A DNA stretch of 64,000 nt from Leptospira neocaledonica (GTDB lineage Bacteria; Spirochaetota; Leptospiria; Leptospirales; Leptospiraceae): contig NZ_NPEA01000005.1 in the NCBI RefSeq assembly GCF_002812205.1, positions 1-64,000 on the forward strand. The letters run 5' to 3'. The translations under genes were made by a program, and so were the position numbers. The notes beneath the pieces were generated by a model. It was given only the letters and a program-made list of their open reading frames with translations, did no database searches and was not told the DNA's origin. Shown in pieces: positions 53,460 through 63,984 of this stretch; position 1 is the first letter of the stretch, and each line of letters starts with the position of its first letter.

Positions 53460-55571
53460 ATGAGTTCCTTGGTTTCCACACTAGAAATTCGTTCCTCAAA
53501 GGATAGAAATCTTGGATTTCTATCCATAACTTTAGGATCTGTATTCGTTCTAATACTATTTGTTCTCATATATTTCACGGATGAAACGGAATTATTACGG
53601 ATTTACGATAATATACATTGGACTTCGTCTATCGCGATCGCTACGATCACTGCTTGGTTCGGTTATAAATCTTCGGAAGGAGAAACTAAAAGATTTAGGT
53701 TCTGGTTTTTTTTGGGACTTTTATCTTATTTTTTGGGCCAGGTGGTTTGGGATATCCAAGCTATCTCCAAGTTTTATAGTTTTCCGGCGCCTAGCGATCT
53801 ATTCTATCCCTGGTTAGGACCATTTTTTGCCCTAGGGTTTGCTCGATTCTTAAAAGATAGAGTTCCGCCTAATAGAATGAAGGTGGCTGTAATGGACGCC
53901 TTAGGACTTGCGATCGCAGTCCTTGCAGTCACCCTAGTATTATATCTTTCTAAAAAAGAAGATAGGCCTTGGTTCCAGTTATTGACCTTATCCGTCTATC
54001 CGGTATTCACACTTTCCGCAGCATGCATCGGTATCTTGATGAAACCTTCCTTACGTTTAAAGGCAGATTTTTCTTTTTTATGTTTGATAATCGGGCTCGC
54101 TGGGATGGGGATTAGTTGGTTACAATGGAATTCTATTTTTCTTCTTGTTGTTCCGAAAGATGGAACATTAACGAATGCAGGATTTTCCGCAAGTCTCTTA
54201 CTTTTAGGATATGGAACTTTGACATGGGCTCCAAGTTCTACGGGAGAAATTGAAAGAGAATCTGCAACAGAAAGTGGACTCCTAAGAATTCTTCCTTTAT
54301 TAGAAGTGATTGTTTGTTCTGCAGCGATTGTTCTTTCCTTAACACTTCCCGGTTTGCCTGAAATTATTCGATTAGTGATTTGGTTTTCTGCCGGAGTCAT
54401 GGTGGTGATTGCAAGCCTTCGACAAAGTTTGCTCGTGGCGGATTTGGCAACCGCAGAGCTTGTGATCCGAAACGCAAATAAGGAATTAGAGGTCACGGTA
54501 GCCGAGAGAACAGAAGAATTAAGATCCACTAATACATATTTAGTGACTGCAAATGATAAACTTAGAACTGCTATGGATGAACTCAAAAAAACCCAAGAGA
54601 ATCTTGTTCGTTCCGAAAAGATGGCGGTCTTAGGAAGATTGATGGCAGGAATCGCCCATGAGTTAAATACTCCGTTAGGTGCAATCCGTTCTTCCACCGA
54701 AGGTATCCGTTCTATCTTAAGCGAACCTTGGGAAAAACTTTTAAAAGATTATTCCAGTTTTAATAGGGAAGAAAGAGAATTTTGGGGAATCCTATTCAAA
54801 AAAGGAGGTGCAGTCAATTCAGACTTCGATTCCAAGGAAGAAAGATCTAAAAGGAAAAGATCCGAAGTCATTCTGAAAGATTTAGGAATAGAAAATTCTT
54901 TAGTGATGGCGGATGCCTTGACCGATCTCGGAATATCTCCCGATCAGATCTCAGAACTTGCGGAGAAGATACCAAAAGGGGAAAGGGGATGGATGATTGT
55001 AAGCAATGCATCTGCTCTTTCCAGCATTTCAAGGTCCAGTCAACTGATCTTGGATGCTTCTATCAAAGCCTCTAGAGTGATCCAAGCATTAAAAAGTTAT
55101 GCGTCTGGAGAAGGGGATTGGAAGCCTCACTTAGAGTCAGTTTCTCCTAAGGAACAGATTGAGAACATTATCACATTATATTATTCTAAAATGAAAAACA
55201 AGGTGCTTGTGGATATCAATATACCTGAATCCGCAAGGGTATTAGGAGATCCGGAAAGGTTGTATTTGATCTGGACTAATTTGATCACAAATGCATTACA
55301 TGCTATGAATTATTCCGGCAGGATCTTCGTAGATGCGGAACGAAAGGATGATTTTTGGGAAATTTCCGTCCAGGATACCGGAAGCGGAGTCCCCGCAGAG
55401 ATTAAAGACAGGATTTTCGATCCTTTCTTCACTACTAAATCTCCTGGAGAAGGGACCGGACTTGGTCTAGATATTTGCAAAAATGTGGCAGAAGAACACG
55501 GGGGAGCCATCCGATTTGTTAGTTCGGAGGAAGGTACAACATTCTACGTTACTCTCCCTGCTGCGCCATAA
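53460..55571 (+). CDS. Membrane sensor histidine kinase
   Basis: A 703-residue kinase with about nine membrane helices (1-325), a coiled-coil linker (335-390) and the phosphorylated His at 400 in GIAHELNTPLGAI. A family-specific insertion of about 150 residues separates this from the ATPase domain, whose boxes are NLITNALHAM, DTGSGVP and GTGLGLDICK. No response regulator gene is adjacent. The next gene is a paralogue with the same insertion and ATPase. Confidence 0.9.
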   Translation: MSSLVSTLEIRSSKDRNLGFLSITLGSVFVLILFVLIYFTDETELLRIYDNIHWTSSIAIATITAWFGYKSSEGETKRFRFWFFLGLLSYFLGQVVWDIQAISKFYSFPAPSDLFYPWLGPFFALGFARFLKDRVPPNRMKVAVMDALGLAIAVLAVTLVLYLSKKEDRPWFQLLTLSVYPVFTLSAACIGILMKPSLRLKADFSFLCLIIGLAGMGISWLQWNSIFLLVVPKDGTLTNAGFSASLLLLGYGTLTWAPSSTGEIERESATESGLLRILPLLEVIVCSAAIVLSLTLPGLPEIIRLVIWFSAGVMVVIASLRQSLLVADLATAELVIRNANKELEVTVAERTEELRSTNTYLVTANDKLRTAMDELKKTQENLVRSEKMAVLGRLMAGIAHELNTPLGAIRSSTEGIRSILSEPWEKLLKDYSSFNREEREFWGILFKKGGAVNSDFDSKEERSKRKRSEVILKDLGIENSLVMADALTDLGISPDQISELAEKIPKGERGWMIVSNASALSSISRSSQLILDASIKASRVIQALKSYASGEGDWKPHLESVSPKEQIENIITLYYSKMKNKVLVDINIPESARVLGDPERLYLIWTNLITNALHAMNYSGRIFVDAERKDDFWEISVQDTGSGVPAEIKDRIFDPFFTTKSPGEGTGLGLDICKNVAEEHGGAIRFVSSEEGTTFYVTLPAAP

Positions 55572-55642
55572 TTATTAGGTTGATATGAAAAATCGGCCGT
55601 ACAGAGTTGTGCGAGCTTTCGAAATTTTTTCCAGATCGCTTT

Positions 55643-57544
55643 ATGAACGGACCGAAGAGCGAAAACGTATATCGAGACCTATTCGAACAATCTCCTATCG
55701 GACTCATGATCTTTGATAGGCAGGGTAAAATTATAGAAGCAAACGATTCTTCTTTGCGTTTCTTAAGAGCAGGCAAAGATAAGATCATTGGACTTTCTTA
55801 TTCCAATCTAAAAGATGCAACTGTCTCTGCATTGATCGGCAAAGGTTTTCAAGGAGAAGCTTCCGATTACGAAGGACCTTATAATACTACGATCAGTGAA
55901 ATACAGTTACAGGTCCGAATCAGAGTGAATCCACTTTTTGATGACTCGGGTGTTTTCGGTGTTTCTTTGATCTTCGAAGATCTGACGGAGAGAAAAAAGA
56001 CAGAAGAGAAATTGGCCGTAACACTTTCTGATATTCGCGCCACTCAAGAAGCATTAGAAGAACACGAAGTCAAATTTAAGACACTATTCGAATCTGCGGG
56101 AGAAGCGATCTTTCTCATGGACGATCGGGTCTTCTTGGAATGTAATCCAAAAACGGAGGAGATGTTCGGTTGTAAGAGAGAAGATATTATTGGAGCTTCT
56201 CCTGTAGATTTTTCTCCTGAGACACAACCGGATGGTCTTCCTTCTTCTCAAAAAGCGTTTCAGAAAATTCAATCTGCTTTAATGGGTAAACCCCAAACTT
56301 TTGATTGGTTGCATTGTAGAAAAGATAGAACCAATTTTGATGCAGAGGTGACTTTAACTTCCGTTACTCTGAACGGAAAAGCCTTATTACAAGCCATTGT
56401 AAGGGATATTTCGGAAAGAAAAAAATCCGAAGAAGAAATCCGAAAACTGAACGAAGATTTGGAACAAAAAGTAGTTCTTAGAACGGAAGAGTTAAAGGCA
56501 ACAAATACTTATTTAGAAAATACGAATAGAGATTTGCTTTTAGCATTAGAGGAGTTGAAATCAACTCAGGCACAACTAGTCCAATCCGAAAAGATGGCGG
56601 TGCTTGGACAATTGATCGCAGGGATCGCTCACGAGGTGAATACTCCTCTAGGCGCGATCATTTCTTCCAATGAAGGAATCCAAAGTGTGTTTCGCCAAAA
56701 TTGGGAGAGATTGCTTTGCGAATTTGCCGAATTGGACACCCATGAAAGAGAGTCCTGGAAGAAAATTTTCACAAAAGGAAGTATTTTCCCGGACTTCTAT
56801 GATTCTTCCGAAGAAAGAAAAAACAGAAAAATCATCCGAGAAACATTACAAAATCTTGGATTTCCTTCTTCCGATTTTTTGTCAGAGAACCTTGCCGAAT
56901 TAGGAATAAGAGTAGAAGATATTCCGGATCTAGTCCAAAATATTCACAAAGAAAAATTTCCTATATTAGTCGCAAATGCATATAATCTCTCCGGAATTTT
57001 AAGATATAGTAATGTTGTCAGAGAGGCCGCTTCTAAGGCCGCCAGAGTGATACGTGCCTTAAAAACCTATGTATACCAGGATCACACAGGAATCAGTCTG
57101 ATCGATATTCGAGAACAGATGGATCTGGTATTAACTCTATATTATAATAAGGTAAAACAAGGTGTGGAGATCCGTAGAAATTTCGCGGAGAATTCGCTCG
57201 TAAAAGGACAAGCGGATCAATTGACCCAGGTTTGGGCAAATCTGATCAATAATGCATTCCAGGCTATTTCCTATCAGGGCAGATTAGATTTGAAATCTTA
57301 TATCGAAGAGGATTTTCTGATCGTTTCCGTCACGGACGATGGTCCCGGGATCCCGAAAGAAATCCAGGATAGGATTTTCGAGCCGTTTTTTACAACAAAA
57401 GAGAAGGGAGAAGGAAGCGGTTTAGGATTGGATATCTGCAAAAAAATTGTGGAAAGGCACCAAGGAAAAATAGATTTCGATTCCGTTCCGGGAAGGACCA
57501 CATTCAGGGTTCATCTACCTTTGGCCGAAAAAGTTCTAATTTAG
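55643..57544 (+). CDS. PAS-domain sensor histidine kinase
   Basis: A cytosolic kinase of about 633 residues with two PAS domains (about 10-130 and 150-275 from the upstream TTG numbering), a coiled coil, then H342 in GIAHEVNTPLGAI. The same intervening insertion and ATPase boxes as in the preceding kinase follow (NLINNAFQAI, DDGPGIP and GSGLGLDICK). It lacks membrane helices. I prefer the ATG at 55643; an in-frame TTG at 55607 is possible. It is 71 bases after the first kinase and likely in one operon with it. Confidence 0.88.
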   Translation: MNGPKSENVYRDLFEQSPIGLMIFDRQGKIIEANDSSLRFLRAGKDKIIGLSYSNLKDATVSALIGKGFQGEASDYEGPYNTTISEIQLQVRIRVNPLFDDSGVFGVSLIFEDLTERKKTEEKLAVTLSDIRATQEALEEHEVKFKTLFESAGEAIFLMDDRVFLECNPKTEEMFGCKREDIIGASPVDFSPETQPDGLPSSQKAFQKIQSALMGKPQTFDWLHCRKDRTNFDAEVTLTSVTLNGKALLQAIVRDISERKKSEEEIRKLNEDLEQKVVLRTEELKATNTYLENTNRDLLLALEELKSTQAQLVQSEKMAVLGQLIAGIAHEVNTPLGAIISSNEGIQSVFRQNWERLLCEFAELDTHERESWKKIFTKGSIFPDFYDSSEERKNRKIIRETLQNLGFPSSDFLSENLAELGIRVEDIPDLVQNIHKEKFPILVANAYNLSGILRYSNVVREAASKAARVIRALKTYVYQDHTGISLIDIREQMDLVLTLYYNKVKQGVEIRRNFAENSLVKGQADQLTQVWANLINNAFQAISYQGRLDLKSYIEEDFLIVSVTDDGPGIPKEIQDRIFEPFFTTKEKGEGSGLGLDICKKIVERHQGKIDFDSVPGRTTFRVHLPLAEKVLI

Positions 57545-57627
57545 ACGGATTCCTAATCCGAAACTTTTTATTTCTATCCGCTCAAAGATTGATTTACTCC
57601 CGAAAGAAAACATATATAGGTTCCGGA

Positions 57628-58011
57628 ATGAAAAATATTTTGGTTCGAGTATTTAGTTTCGGTTTTTTGGTTTGGTTGGTTCCTTTCGTAGTCGCGATGG
57701 GCTTCTTCTCCCCGGAAAGAAAACTTCTGGTGGATATGTTTACCTTCAAGACCGTGATGCTTCTCGTCGGAACTGCAACAGGTTCTTATCTGCTATTTCT
57801 TCTTTCTAAAAGAGTTCCAAGGCCAGCGTTTAAAACTTTCCTATCTATAGGTGCAATTTGGCTCGTCGAGAACTGGATTTTGGATTTTGTGATCCTTCTT
57901 CCTTTAAGCGGAATGAGTCTGAGTGATTATTTCTTACAGATAGGTCTTCGTTACGTGCAGATCTTATTCGTATCTGCTGCGATCGGTGCTTCTGTAGACA
58001 AACACGCTTGA
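57628..58011 (+). CDS. Small membrane protein, four helices
   Basis: A 127-residue protein with four hydrophobic helices. A short basic N terminus (MKNILVR) follows a CGGA-type ribosome site, so the ATG at 57628 is preferred to a start upstream. No family recognised. It ends at a strong terminator that also serves the convergent GST gene. Confidence 0.65.
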   Translation: MKNILVRVFSFGFLVWLVPFVVAMGFFSPERKLLVDMFTFKTVMLLVGTATGSYLLFLLSKRVPRPAFKTFLSIGAIWLVENWILDFVILLPLSGMSLSDYFLQIGLRYVQILFVSAAIGASVDKHA

Positions 58012-58016
58012 ATATT

Positions 58017-58050
58017 AAAAAAGCCGCTCTCTATGGAGATGCGGCTTTTA
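58017..58050. terminator. Bidirectional terminator between convergent genes
   Basis: AAAAAGCCGC (58017-58026) and GCGGCTTTT (58041-58049) form an 8-bp GC-rich stem flanked by A and T runs on both sides. It sits exactly between the small membrane protein gene and the glutathione transferase gene, which converge. Confidence 0.85.
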
Positions 58051-58055
58051 CTACT

Positions 58056-58673
58056 TTAAGATTTTTTGGGGACTTCACTTCCTTTGATGAATGCTGGCCT
58101 TGCTCCCAGTTTTTCTTCCCAAGCTTTGAGTTTTGGATAATCGTCCAAGGATAGATCGATATAAGTTCTTCCTTTTACCCAAGGCCAGGTAGCGATGTCT
58201 GCAATACTCAATTCATTACCTGCAAGGTATTCCGATTCTTTCAAACGTCTTTCTAAAACGGAATATAAACGTTTTGTTTCATCCACATATCGATTCATTG
58301 CGTATGGAATTTTTTCAGGAGCAAATTTCACGAAATGGTTTGCCTGGCCTTGCATAGGACCGACTCCACCCATTTGGAACATGAGCCATTGGATCGCGAT
58401 TGATCTTTCTTTTGGATCTTTAGACAAAAATTTTCCATATTTTTCTGCGAGATAGATCAGAATGGCTCCCGATTCGAAAACAGGAAAGTCGCCGTTATCC
58501 TTGTCTACGATAGCAGGGATTCTGCCGTTCGGATTGATTTTTAGATACCATTCTTCTTTTTGTTCTAATTTGCTAAAGTCGATTGGATGTACTGTATAAG
58601 GGATTCCTAATTCTTCCAGCATAATAGAAGCTTTTTTCCCGTTAGGCGTCCCTGCGGTATATAATTCGATCAA
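58056..58673 (-). CDS. Glutathione S-transferase family protein
   Basis: A 205-residue GST with an N-terminal thioredoxin-like domain ([31 protein letters not shown] and [15 protein letters not shown]) and an all-helical C-terminal domain ([15 protein letters not shown]). The pattern fits the YghU/nu-class of bacterial GSTs, which act on peroxides or disulfides. It converges with the small membrane protein gene across a shared terminator. Confidence 0.9.
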   Translation of the reverse strand: MIELYTAGTPNGKKASIMLEELGIPYTVHPIDFSKLEQKEEWYLKINPNGRIPAIVDKDNGDFPVFESGAILIYLAEKYGKFLSKDPKERSIAIQWLMFQMGGVGPMQGQANHFVKFAPEKIPYAMNRYVDETKRLYSVLERRLKESEYLAGNELSIADIATWPWVKGRTYIDLSLDDYPKLKAWEEKLGARPAFIKGSEVPKKS

Positions 58674-58827
58674 ATGATTCTCCTTTGATTCGGCCGGAAA
58701 AATCCGGATATGACTTGGATTATAGTCGTTAGGCTTCTGAGAGCCGCATTGTCGACTATGGTTTTTAGACTCTCAGTGGAATACTTTTGGAACAAATCCT
58801 TTTTATTTTTGCAAAGAACTCCGGTGA

Positions 58828-59259
58828 TTATGCGAAAAATACGGAATGTATGATATGTCCGGACAGAAGGAGTTTGCTCAAAATTCCCAGATCGTATGCG
58901 ATATTTCTCCAAGGTTGTTTATGAAGAAAATAAAAAATCGCATGCAGAATGCGGGAAACTATAAATATTCCTGAATATATAATAGTTCCCTCATGCCAAC
59001 TATAAGTATGGATGTATCCGATCAGTAAGAATAAGAAAATCGGAATGTTCTCCAAATCGTTCCGGAAAACTCCGTTTGCAGTGGCGACTATCGTATGATC
59101 ATCCGTTGCCGGAAATGAATTGGTGAAAAATTCAGCGTCTTCTTTCCAACGAAATGTTTTGGTTTTGATCCGGACCAAACCCTGAACGATGGAAGTGGAA
59201 AGTAATTTTAAGAACAGAAGTACTGAAACGATCGCAAAGACCTGCCAAGAAGATTCCAT
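58828..59259 (-). CDS. MAPEG family membrane protein
   Basis: A 143-residue membrane protein with four helices and MAPEG-type features: VQGLVRIKTKTFRWKEDAEFF after helix 1, and a middle segment ENIPIFLFLLIGY then SRILHAIFYF. Eukaryotic and bacterial relatives are glutathione-dependent transferases or peroxidases in the membrane. It lies upstream of the GST gene on the same strand, separated by 154 bases that include a 7-bp CTGAGAG/CTCTCAG inverted repeat (about 58737-58777). Confidence 0.85.
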   Translation of the reverse strand: MESSWQVFAIVSVLLFLKLLSTSIVQGLVRIKTKTFRWKEDAEFFTNSFPATDDHTIVATANGVFRNDLENIPIFLFLLIGYIHTYSWHEGTIIYSGIFIVSRILHAIFYFLHKQPWRNIAYDLGILSKLLLSGHIIHSVFFA

Positions 59260-59335
59260 TCTACACTCCTGAGTGCAAAGATTGACGGAGCATAGGATCG
59301 TACTTGAATCAGATTAATGCGAGCAAAAAATAATC

Positions 59336-59914
59336 TTACTCGGATTTCAGTTTCTCTTTTTTGAGTCGTTTCCTGATTTCTTTTCCTCGTTTTTGGTTCT
59401 CTTCTAAAACTTTCAGAATTGTATCCACAGGAAATGCGGTGCCTTGAAACATTCTGGAAAAGACTCGGTCAGGCATATCGTACCAGCGAGCTTTTGAGGA
59501 AAGTAGAAGTTCGCCTGTCTTTTTTAGGTGTACCGTTCCTTTCGTGTACAATCTTCTGCGTCTGACCATAGTGACCCAACAACGGACTTCTATTTCTTCT
59601 CCCAAGGGACAGGCCTTATAATAACGCATATACAACTGATCGGTCATCACAAAATGACCTAAATGAAAACATAAAACTCCTTGTGCCTCATCCAATAGAG
59701 TGGCAAGGGCTCCTCCATGAGCATAACCTGGAGCGCCTTCAAAATCTTTTTCTATAGTCCAATCGAAACGGACTTCTCCGCTTGGTTCATGAAAAGGAAA
59801 GCTGGCATGTAAGCCTCTTTTATTTTCCGGTCCGCAACCGAAACAATTCTTATGATGCCAATCTTGTCCATTCTGGCTGGCTTTGATATGTTTATAAATG
59901 TCTTCCGCAGTCAT
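59336..59914 (-). CDS. Hotdog-fold PaaI-type thioesterase
   Basis: A 192-residue hotdog-fold protein of the PaaI family. The KNCFGCGPENKRGLHA start is typical, followed by GYAHGGALATLLDEAQG, the helix that carries the catalytic Asp/Glu of this family. Members hydrolyse acyl-CoA thioesters. The C terminus has a Lys-rich tail. The gene stands alone with its own ATG. Confidence 0.88.
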   Translation of the reverse strand: MTAEDIYKHIKASQNGQDWHHKNCFGCGPENKRGLHASFPFHEPSGEVRFDWTIEKDFEGAPGYAHGGALATLLDEAQGVLCFHLGHFVMTDQLYMRYYKACPLGEEIEVRCWVTMVRRRRLYTKGTVHLKKTGELLLSSKARWYDMPDRVFSRMFQGTAFPVDTILKVLEENQKRGKEIRKRLKKEKLKSE

Positions 59915-60109
59915 CTGTATGTATTATCTTTTATCTACCATGGAAAAATCTTAAAGCACCCGAACAAGGACGAAATTCGAGATCGGACTATAACGAACAG
60001 CGTATTTGTTTTGCTCCCGAACGGATAAATAAGAAGGCCTAAATTCTTCTTCAAATCCCTTGACCGATTCTTGCCCATTTATAATCTCACTTACGTCGAG
60101 GAGAACACG

Positions 60110-61144
60110 ATGAAGGCCGCAGTATTAGAATCCGGAAAAAGAAATTTGATCATCAAAGAGGTTCCTATCCCGGATATCGGTCCAGGCCAAGTGAAGGTAA
60201 GGATCAAAGCTTGTGGCATTTGCGGTTCGGATCTACATTTAGTATTACATGGAACCTTAAAGTGTAAACATTATCCTCAGATTCCCGGACATGAAGCGTC
60301 CGGATTAGTGGAAGAAGTGGGAGAAAATGTCACTCGTATCAAAAAAGGAGATCGAGTAGTCATCGCTGCGGGAACAAGCTGCGGTATATGTTCTCATTGT
60401 CTCGCAGGAAGAGAAAATCTTTGCAAAGAGATCGGGGTATTCGGTTTCGATAGAGAAGGTAGTTTCGCGGAATATAATATAGTAGAAGAGCGTTATCTAT
60501 ACCCTTTACCTGATTCTGTTCCTTTCGAGCAAGGTGCAATCTTAGCTGACGCAGTTTCCACACCTTATAATGCGATCAAGTTCCGAGGTAAAATACAAGA
60601 CGGGGACACTGTCGCAGTCTTTGGATGTGGCGGACTCGGTATTCATGGAGTGGTGATCGCGAGAGCATTAACCAAAGGTAAAGTGATCGCTTTGGATGTG
60701 GACAGGGGAGCTCTTGAAAACGCCGCCGCTTATGGCGCAGACGAAATCGTAAATTTGAGAGAAGTAAAAAATCCGGGTAAAACCTTAAAGGAAATTTCCA
60801 AAGGAGGGGTGGACCTTCTCGCGGATTTTTCCGGAAGAATGACAAATATCGAAGAGTCTCTTCGCGCCATGAATCCTGGAGGAAGAATGGTGCTTGTAGG
60901 GATAGGAAGAGATCCTTTAAAGTTTTCCATCCCATTCTCCATTATTGAAAAACAGATCACGGTTGCGGGTTCTTATGGTTCGGACAGAAGGGCCATTCCT
61001 GAATTGATAGATCTTTATGTGCAGGGAAAATTGAATCTTAGTAGATCGATTACTGACGTGAGAAAATTAGAGGATATCAACGAAAGTCTTCAAGATCTGG
61101 AGGACAGAAAAGGAAATCCGATCCGATTTGTGATCTCTCCTTAA
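60110..61144 (+). CDS. Zinc-binding alcohol dehydrogenase
   Basis: A 344-residue medium-chain dehydrogenase. It has the catalytic zinc ligands CGICGSDLH and GHEASG, the structural zinc cysteines CGICSHCLAGRENLC, and the NAD-binding GCGGLGIHG. It oxidises an alcohol with NAD(P); the substrate is unclear. The start is the ATG at 60110, preceded by CGAGGAG; an earlier frame at 60071 lacks one. Confidence 0.92.
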   Translation: MKAAVLESGKRNLIIKEVPIPDIGPGQVKVRIKACGICGSDLHLVLHGTLKCKHYPQIPGHEASGLVEEVGENVTRIKKGDRVVIAAGTSCGICSHCLAGRENLCKEIGVFGFDREGSFAEYNIVEERYLYPLPDSVPFEQGAILADAVSTPYNAIKFRGKIQDGDTVAVFGCGGLGIHGVVIARALTKGKVIALDVDRGALENAAAYGADEIVNLREVKNPGKTLKEISKGGVDLLADFSGRMTNIEESLRAMNPGGRMVLVGIGRDPLKFSIPFSIIEKQITVAGSYGSDRRAIPELIDLYVQGKLNLSRSITDVRKLEDINESLQDLEDRKGNPIRFVISP

Positions 61145-61210
61145 TGATTCCAAAGACGAACTTTGCTTGCTATCGTATCCGCTTCTTAAATCCTAACAGA
61201 TAGATAGCTG

Positions 61211-61945
61211 ATGTTCAAAGAATATTTACAATACGTACTTTCCAGAGGACAGATCCGATTCATAGTACTCGTTAGATCCGTTTTATTTTTATTAGTTTTT
61301 AGTGCAATTCCTGCAATGCAAGCCGGGGGTGCGGTTGCGTTGGGTGGAGTCTTGATTATCCTGGGCTTACTTGGAACGTACGTAGTGAACGGATTTGTGA
61401 TTCGATCCGGAATGGACCCGGAAAAGCCTGTGGAATTTTCCAAATACTTTATATTCTTACTTACATTAGCTTTGTTCTTGATCCTTTTCTTTTTGATCGT
61501 AGCTCGATTTATAGAACCTTTTTTAGGAACACAATTACAAGAATTCTTAAAAAAGCAAAGCACTGACCCGAGCACTCCGCTGCCTTCTGAATTCGTTCGA
61601 TTTTATCTGATATTTGCATTTGTATTAGGGTTGATTCTACATTTGGTCCTGCCTGTACTTTTTGCCAGACTTAGTTTGATCCAAGGATTGAAGGAATTAC
61701 CCAACAGTATCAAACGTTCCGACTATATCGTAGCTGCTTGGACACCGTTCGTGATCATGTTTGTTCCGGATCTTTTGATTTCTCTTATTTCCAATTCGGA
61801 AGAAATGATGGTTTCCGTTTTTGGACAAGTTTTGTTGATCGTGATCTTCTTCTTTATGCTTACCTCGGATATTTTTTTACAATATCCGACTTATTATTTG
61901 GTTCGCACAGAGAAGAAGCCTGCCGAAGGTGCGGAGAACGTTTAA
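61211..61945 (+). CDS. Hypothetical membrane protein
   Basis: A 244-residue protein with six hydrophobic helices (about 16-60, 76-98, 135-162, 177-200, 207-230) and a short charged tail. It ends 4 bases inside the convergent chemotaxis gene. No family recognised. Confidence 0.65.
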   Translation: MFKEYLQYVLSRGQIRFIVLVRSVLFLLVFSAIPAMQAGGAVALGGVLIILGLLGTYVVNGFVIRSGMDPEKPVEFSKYFIFLLTLALFLILFFLIVARFIEPFLGTQLQEFLKKQSTDPSTPLPSEFVRFYLIFAFVLGLILHLVLPVLFARLSLIQGLKELPNSIKRSDYIVAAWTPFVIMFVPDLLISLISNSEEMMVSVFGQVLLIVIFFFMLTSDIFLQYPTYYLVRTEKKPAEGAENV

Positions 61946-63654
61946 GCTTTTAAGAAGCTCATAGTATCTCTTAAACTTTTTGCGATATTCAAAAGTCCCG
62001 TTGCACTACCTGCGATCTCTTCCGAGTTCGCAGCACTATTCTGAACAGTAACGGAGATATTCGAAACAGCGTTTGCAGTCTCCGAAATCGCCACCTTTTG
62101 TTCTTTGACTGAGGTTCGGATCTCTTCCGATTTAGAGTCCACTTCGTTTACAGCCGTGATGATCGTTGCCTTCTTCTCCTGTTGGACTTTCATTGTGGAT
62201 ACTATATTGTCCGAAGAAAATTTTATAAACGAGAGACCTTCCAGAAGTTCTGCATAAACTTTCACACAACTATCCACAAAGTTTTTGCCTGATTCAATTT
62301 CCTGGTTGCTAGTGCGGATCAGGCTTTCGATCGTTTTGGTGCTTTGGTCCGTTTGTTCCGCTAATCTTGTGATCTCTGTTGCGACTACCGCGAATCCTTT
62401 TCCGTGTTCTCCTGCTCTTGCCGCCTCTATGGCTGCGTTTAATGCGAGAAGGTTTACTTTTTCGGAAATCTCTTGGATGATCGCCGTGATTGATCTCATT
62501 TCGCCAGAACTAGATTCAATTTTTATCATACTTTCGGAAAGGCTACCCATCGTCTTTTTGCCTGCTTCCGTTTTAGTATACATATCCGAAATTTTTCCTA
62601 AAGAGTCGGAAACCGAATCTCCAACCTTAGTGATTAATGTGTCTAACTCTTTCATTTCTCCGGAAAAAGAAAGAATAAGTTTGTACTGACCTTCTGCATT
62701 CGTAGTAACTTGTTCCATACCTGCGGAGATCTCTTCTACGGAAGCAGAGATCTCTTCCACAGAAGCTGATTCGCTTTGTGCATTTTCAGAAAGATATTCA
62801 CTGGATTTAGAAAGTTGTTCCGCAGCGACCAAGATGGATTCCGAAAAAGTAAGGATAGAAGAAAGCATCTCCTTTACTTTACTCTGAAAATTCCGAAACA
62901 CTAAGGATAGAAGGTAAAGTTCGTCTAGATTTAAACTGTCTTCTTCCACTTCTATAGGGCTACTAAAATCTGCATCCCGAATAGAAACTCTGACCCGATT
63001 CAGACCTTTTACGAGTCGAATAGAGAAATTTATGGAAGCATAAAGAATATAAGCGAGAGTAAGTGCGGAAAGTGAGAGAAAAATCGTAAGGCTAAATGTG
63101 TACTCAGTTTCCGCTCTTTGGTAGATTCTTTCGGAGATAAGAAGCTGGACCGAGATTAACTTTTCTATATTTCCCGCTACAGGATCAATTTTGGAATACA
63201 TCGTATGGTCGGCAAAATTTCCTAATCCGTCTTTATCTTTTGCAACCATCAAGGCTCTTGCTTCTTCTACACTTTTGTCCGCATCTTCAAAGAGAGGTTT
63301 TAGTTTATCAATAAGAACAGTTTCTTCGTCTACCAAATGGGTCGCAAGATACGAATTCCATTCCGACTTGATCTCCTTCATGGCCCGGTCTAGGTTTTCG
63401 ATCCCTTCTTCGTAAGTGAATGCTCCGCTTCTCACTTTGTGGACACAATCCACGATGGAAATCGCATAATGATCCGAGATCGTTTTTAATTGTTTTAATG
63501 GAATTAATCTATCGTTACGGATGGTTTCTATATCGTTGATCCTAGAAGCTGAATTAATGAGAGAAAGAGCCAGAATAATTAAAAAAGGAATTAATACAGA
63601 AGAGAACAGGATCGCAAGTTTAGATTTTAAGCTTAGTCGTAAATACCATTTCAT
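61942..63654 (-). CDS. Methyl-accepting chemotaxis protein
   Basis: A 570-residue chemoreceptor with one membrane helix near the N terminus (12-32), a sensory domain in the 4HB style (33-185), a second helix (186-210) and a HAMP-like region. The long coiled coil follows, with the signalling tip [22 protein letters not shown] around residues 395-420. The tip and its flanks are complete. It signals to CheA/CheW in flagellar control. It overlaps the convergent membrane protein stop by 4 bases. Confidence 0.95.
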   Translation of the reverse strand: MKWYLRLSLKSKLAILFSSVLIPFLIILALSLINSASRINDIETIRNDRLIPLKQLKTISDHYAISIVDCVHKVRSGAFTYEEGIENLDRAMKEIKSEWNSYLATHLVDEETVLIDKLKPLFEDADKSVEEARALMVAKDKDGLGNFADHTMYSKIDPVAGNIEKLISVQLLISERIYQRAETEYTFSLTIFLSLSALTLAYILYASINFSIRLVKGLNRVRVSIRDADFSSPIEVEEDSLNLDELYLLSLVFRNFQSKVKEMLSSILTFSESILVAAEQLSKSSEYLSENAQSESASVEEISASVEEISAGMEQVTTNAEGQYKLILSFSGEMKELDTLITKVGDSVSDSLGKISDMYTKTEAGKKTMGSLSESMIKIESSSGEMRSITAIIQEISEKVNLLALNAAIEAARAGEHGKGFAVVATEITRLAEQTDQSTKTIESLIRTSNQEIESGKNFVDSCVKVYAELLEGLSFIKFSSDNIVSTMKVQQEKKATIITAVNEVDSKSEEIRTSVKEQKVAISETANAVSNISVTVQNSAANSEEIAGSATGLLNIAKSLRDTMSFLKA

Positions 63655-63984
63655 GAAAACACTCCGGGCGGGGAGTATATCACAGAATAGAACATTAATC
63701 GAGCAAATTAGAACGCTTCTTACAATTAAATGAGAAGACTGAATTTCAGACGGAAGAATTTATTTCCTAGGGGATAGTCCCTTTTTCTTTCTCTAGACAA
63801 AATCGATTTGAGTATACGAAATAGAATTTACTGTTGTGAAACAACTGTTAGTTATCTGATTTACCCGGACTTGAATCGTTGTAGCGATTGCTATAGACTT
63901 GACAGTATCTGATTAATGGCTAATGTCGGAGATCGAGCCCCTGGCTTTATATAATACAAACGTTATAAAAAGGGAGAGGCGGTA
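63655..63984. other. Intergenic region ahead of a gene cut by the window end
   Basis: This 330-base gap separates the chemotaxis gene from a start codon at 63985. It contains TGTAGCGATTGCTATA (63880-63895), related to the word at 15697, and a TTGACA box (63899-63904) with TAATGT (63921-63926) 16 bases later, a possible promoter. No coding sequence otherwise. Confidence 0.5.

Noticed and set aside
53324..53578. 84-residue minus-strand frame overlapping the kinase start
   Set aside because: It overlaps the first 119 bases of a clear histidine kinase gene and has no recognisable sequence; a short remnant in the non-overlapping part cannot be excluded.
58670..58912. 80-residue minus-strand frame between GST and MAPEG genes
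   Set aside because: Overlaps the MAPEG 3' end in another frame and has no coding character.
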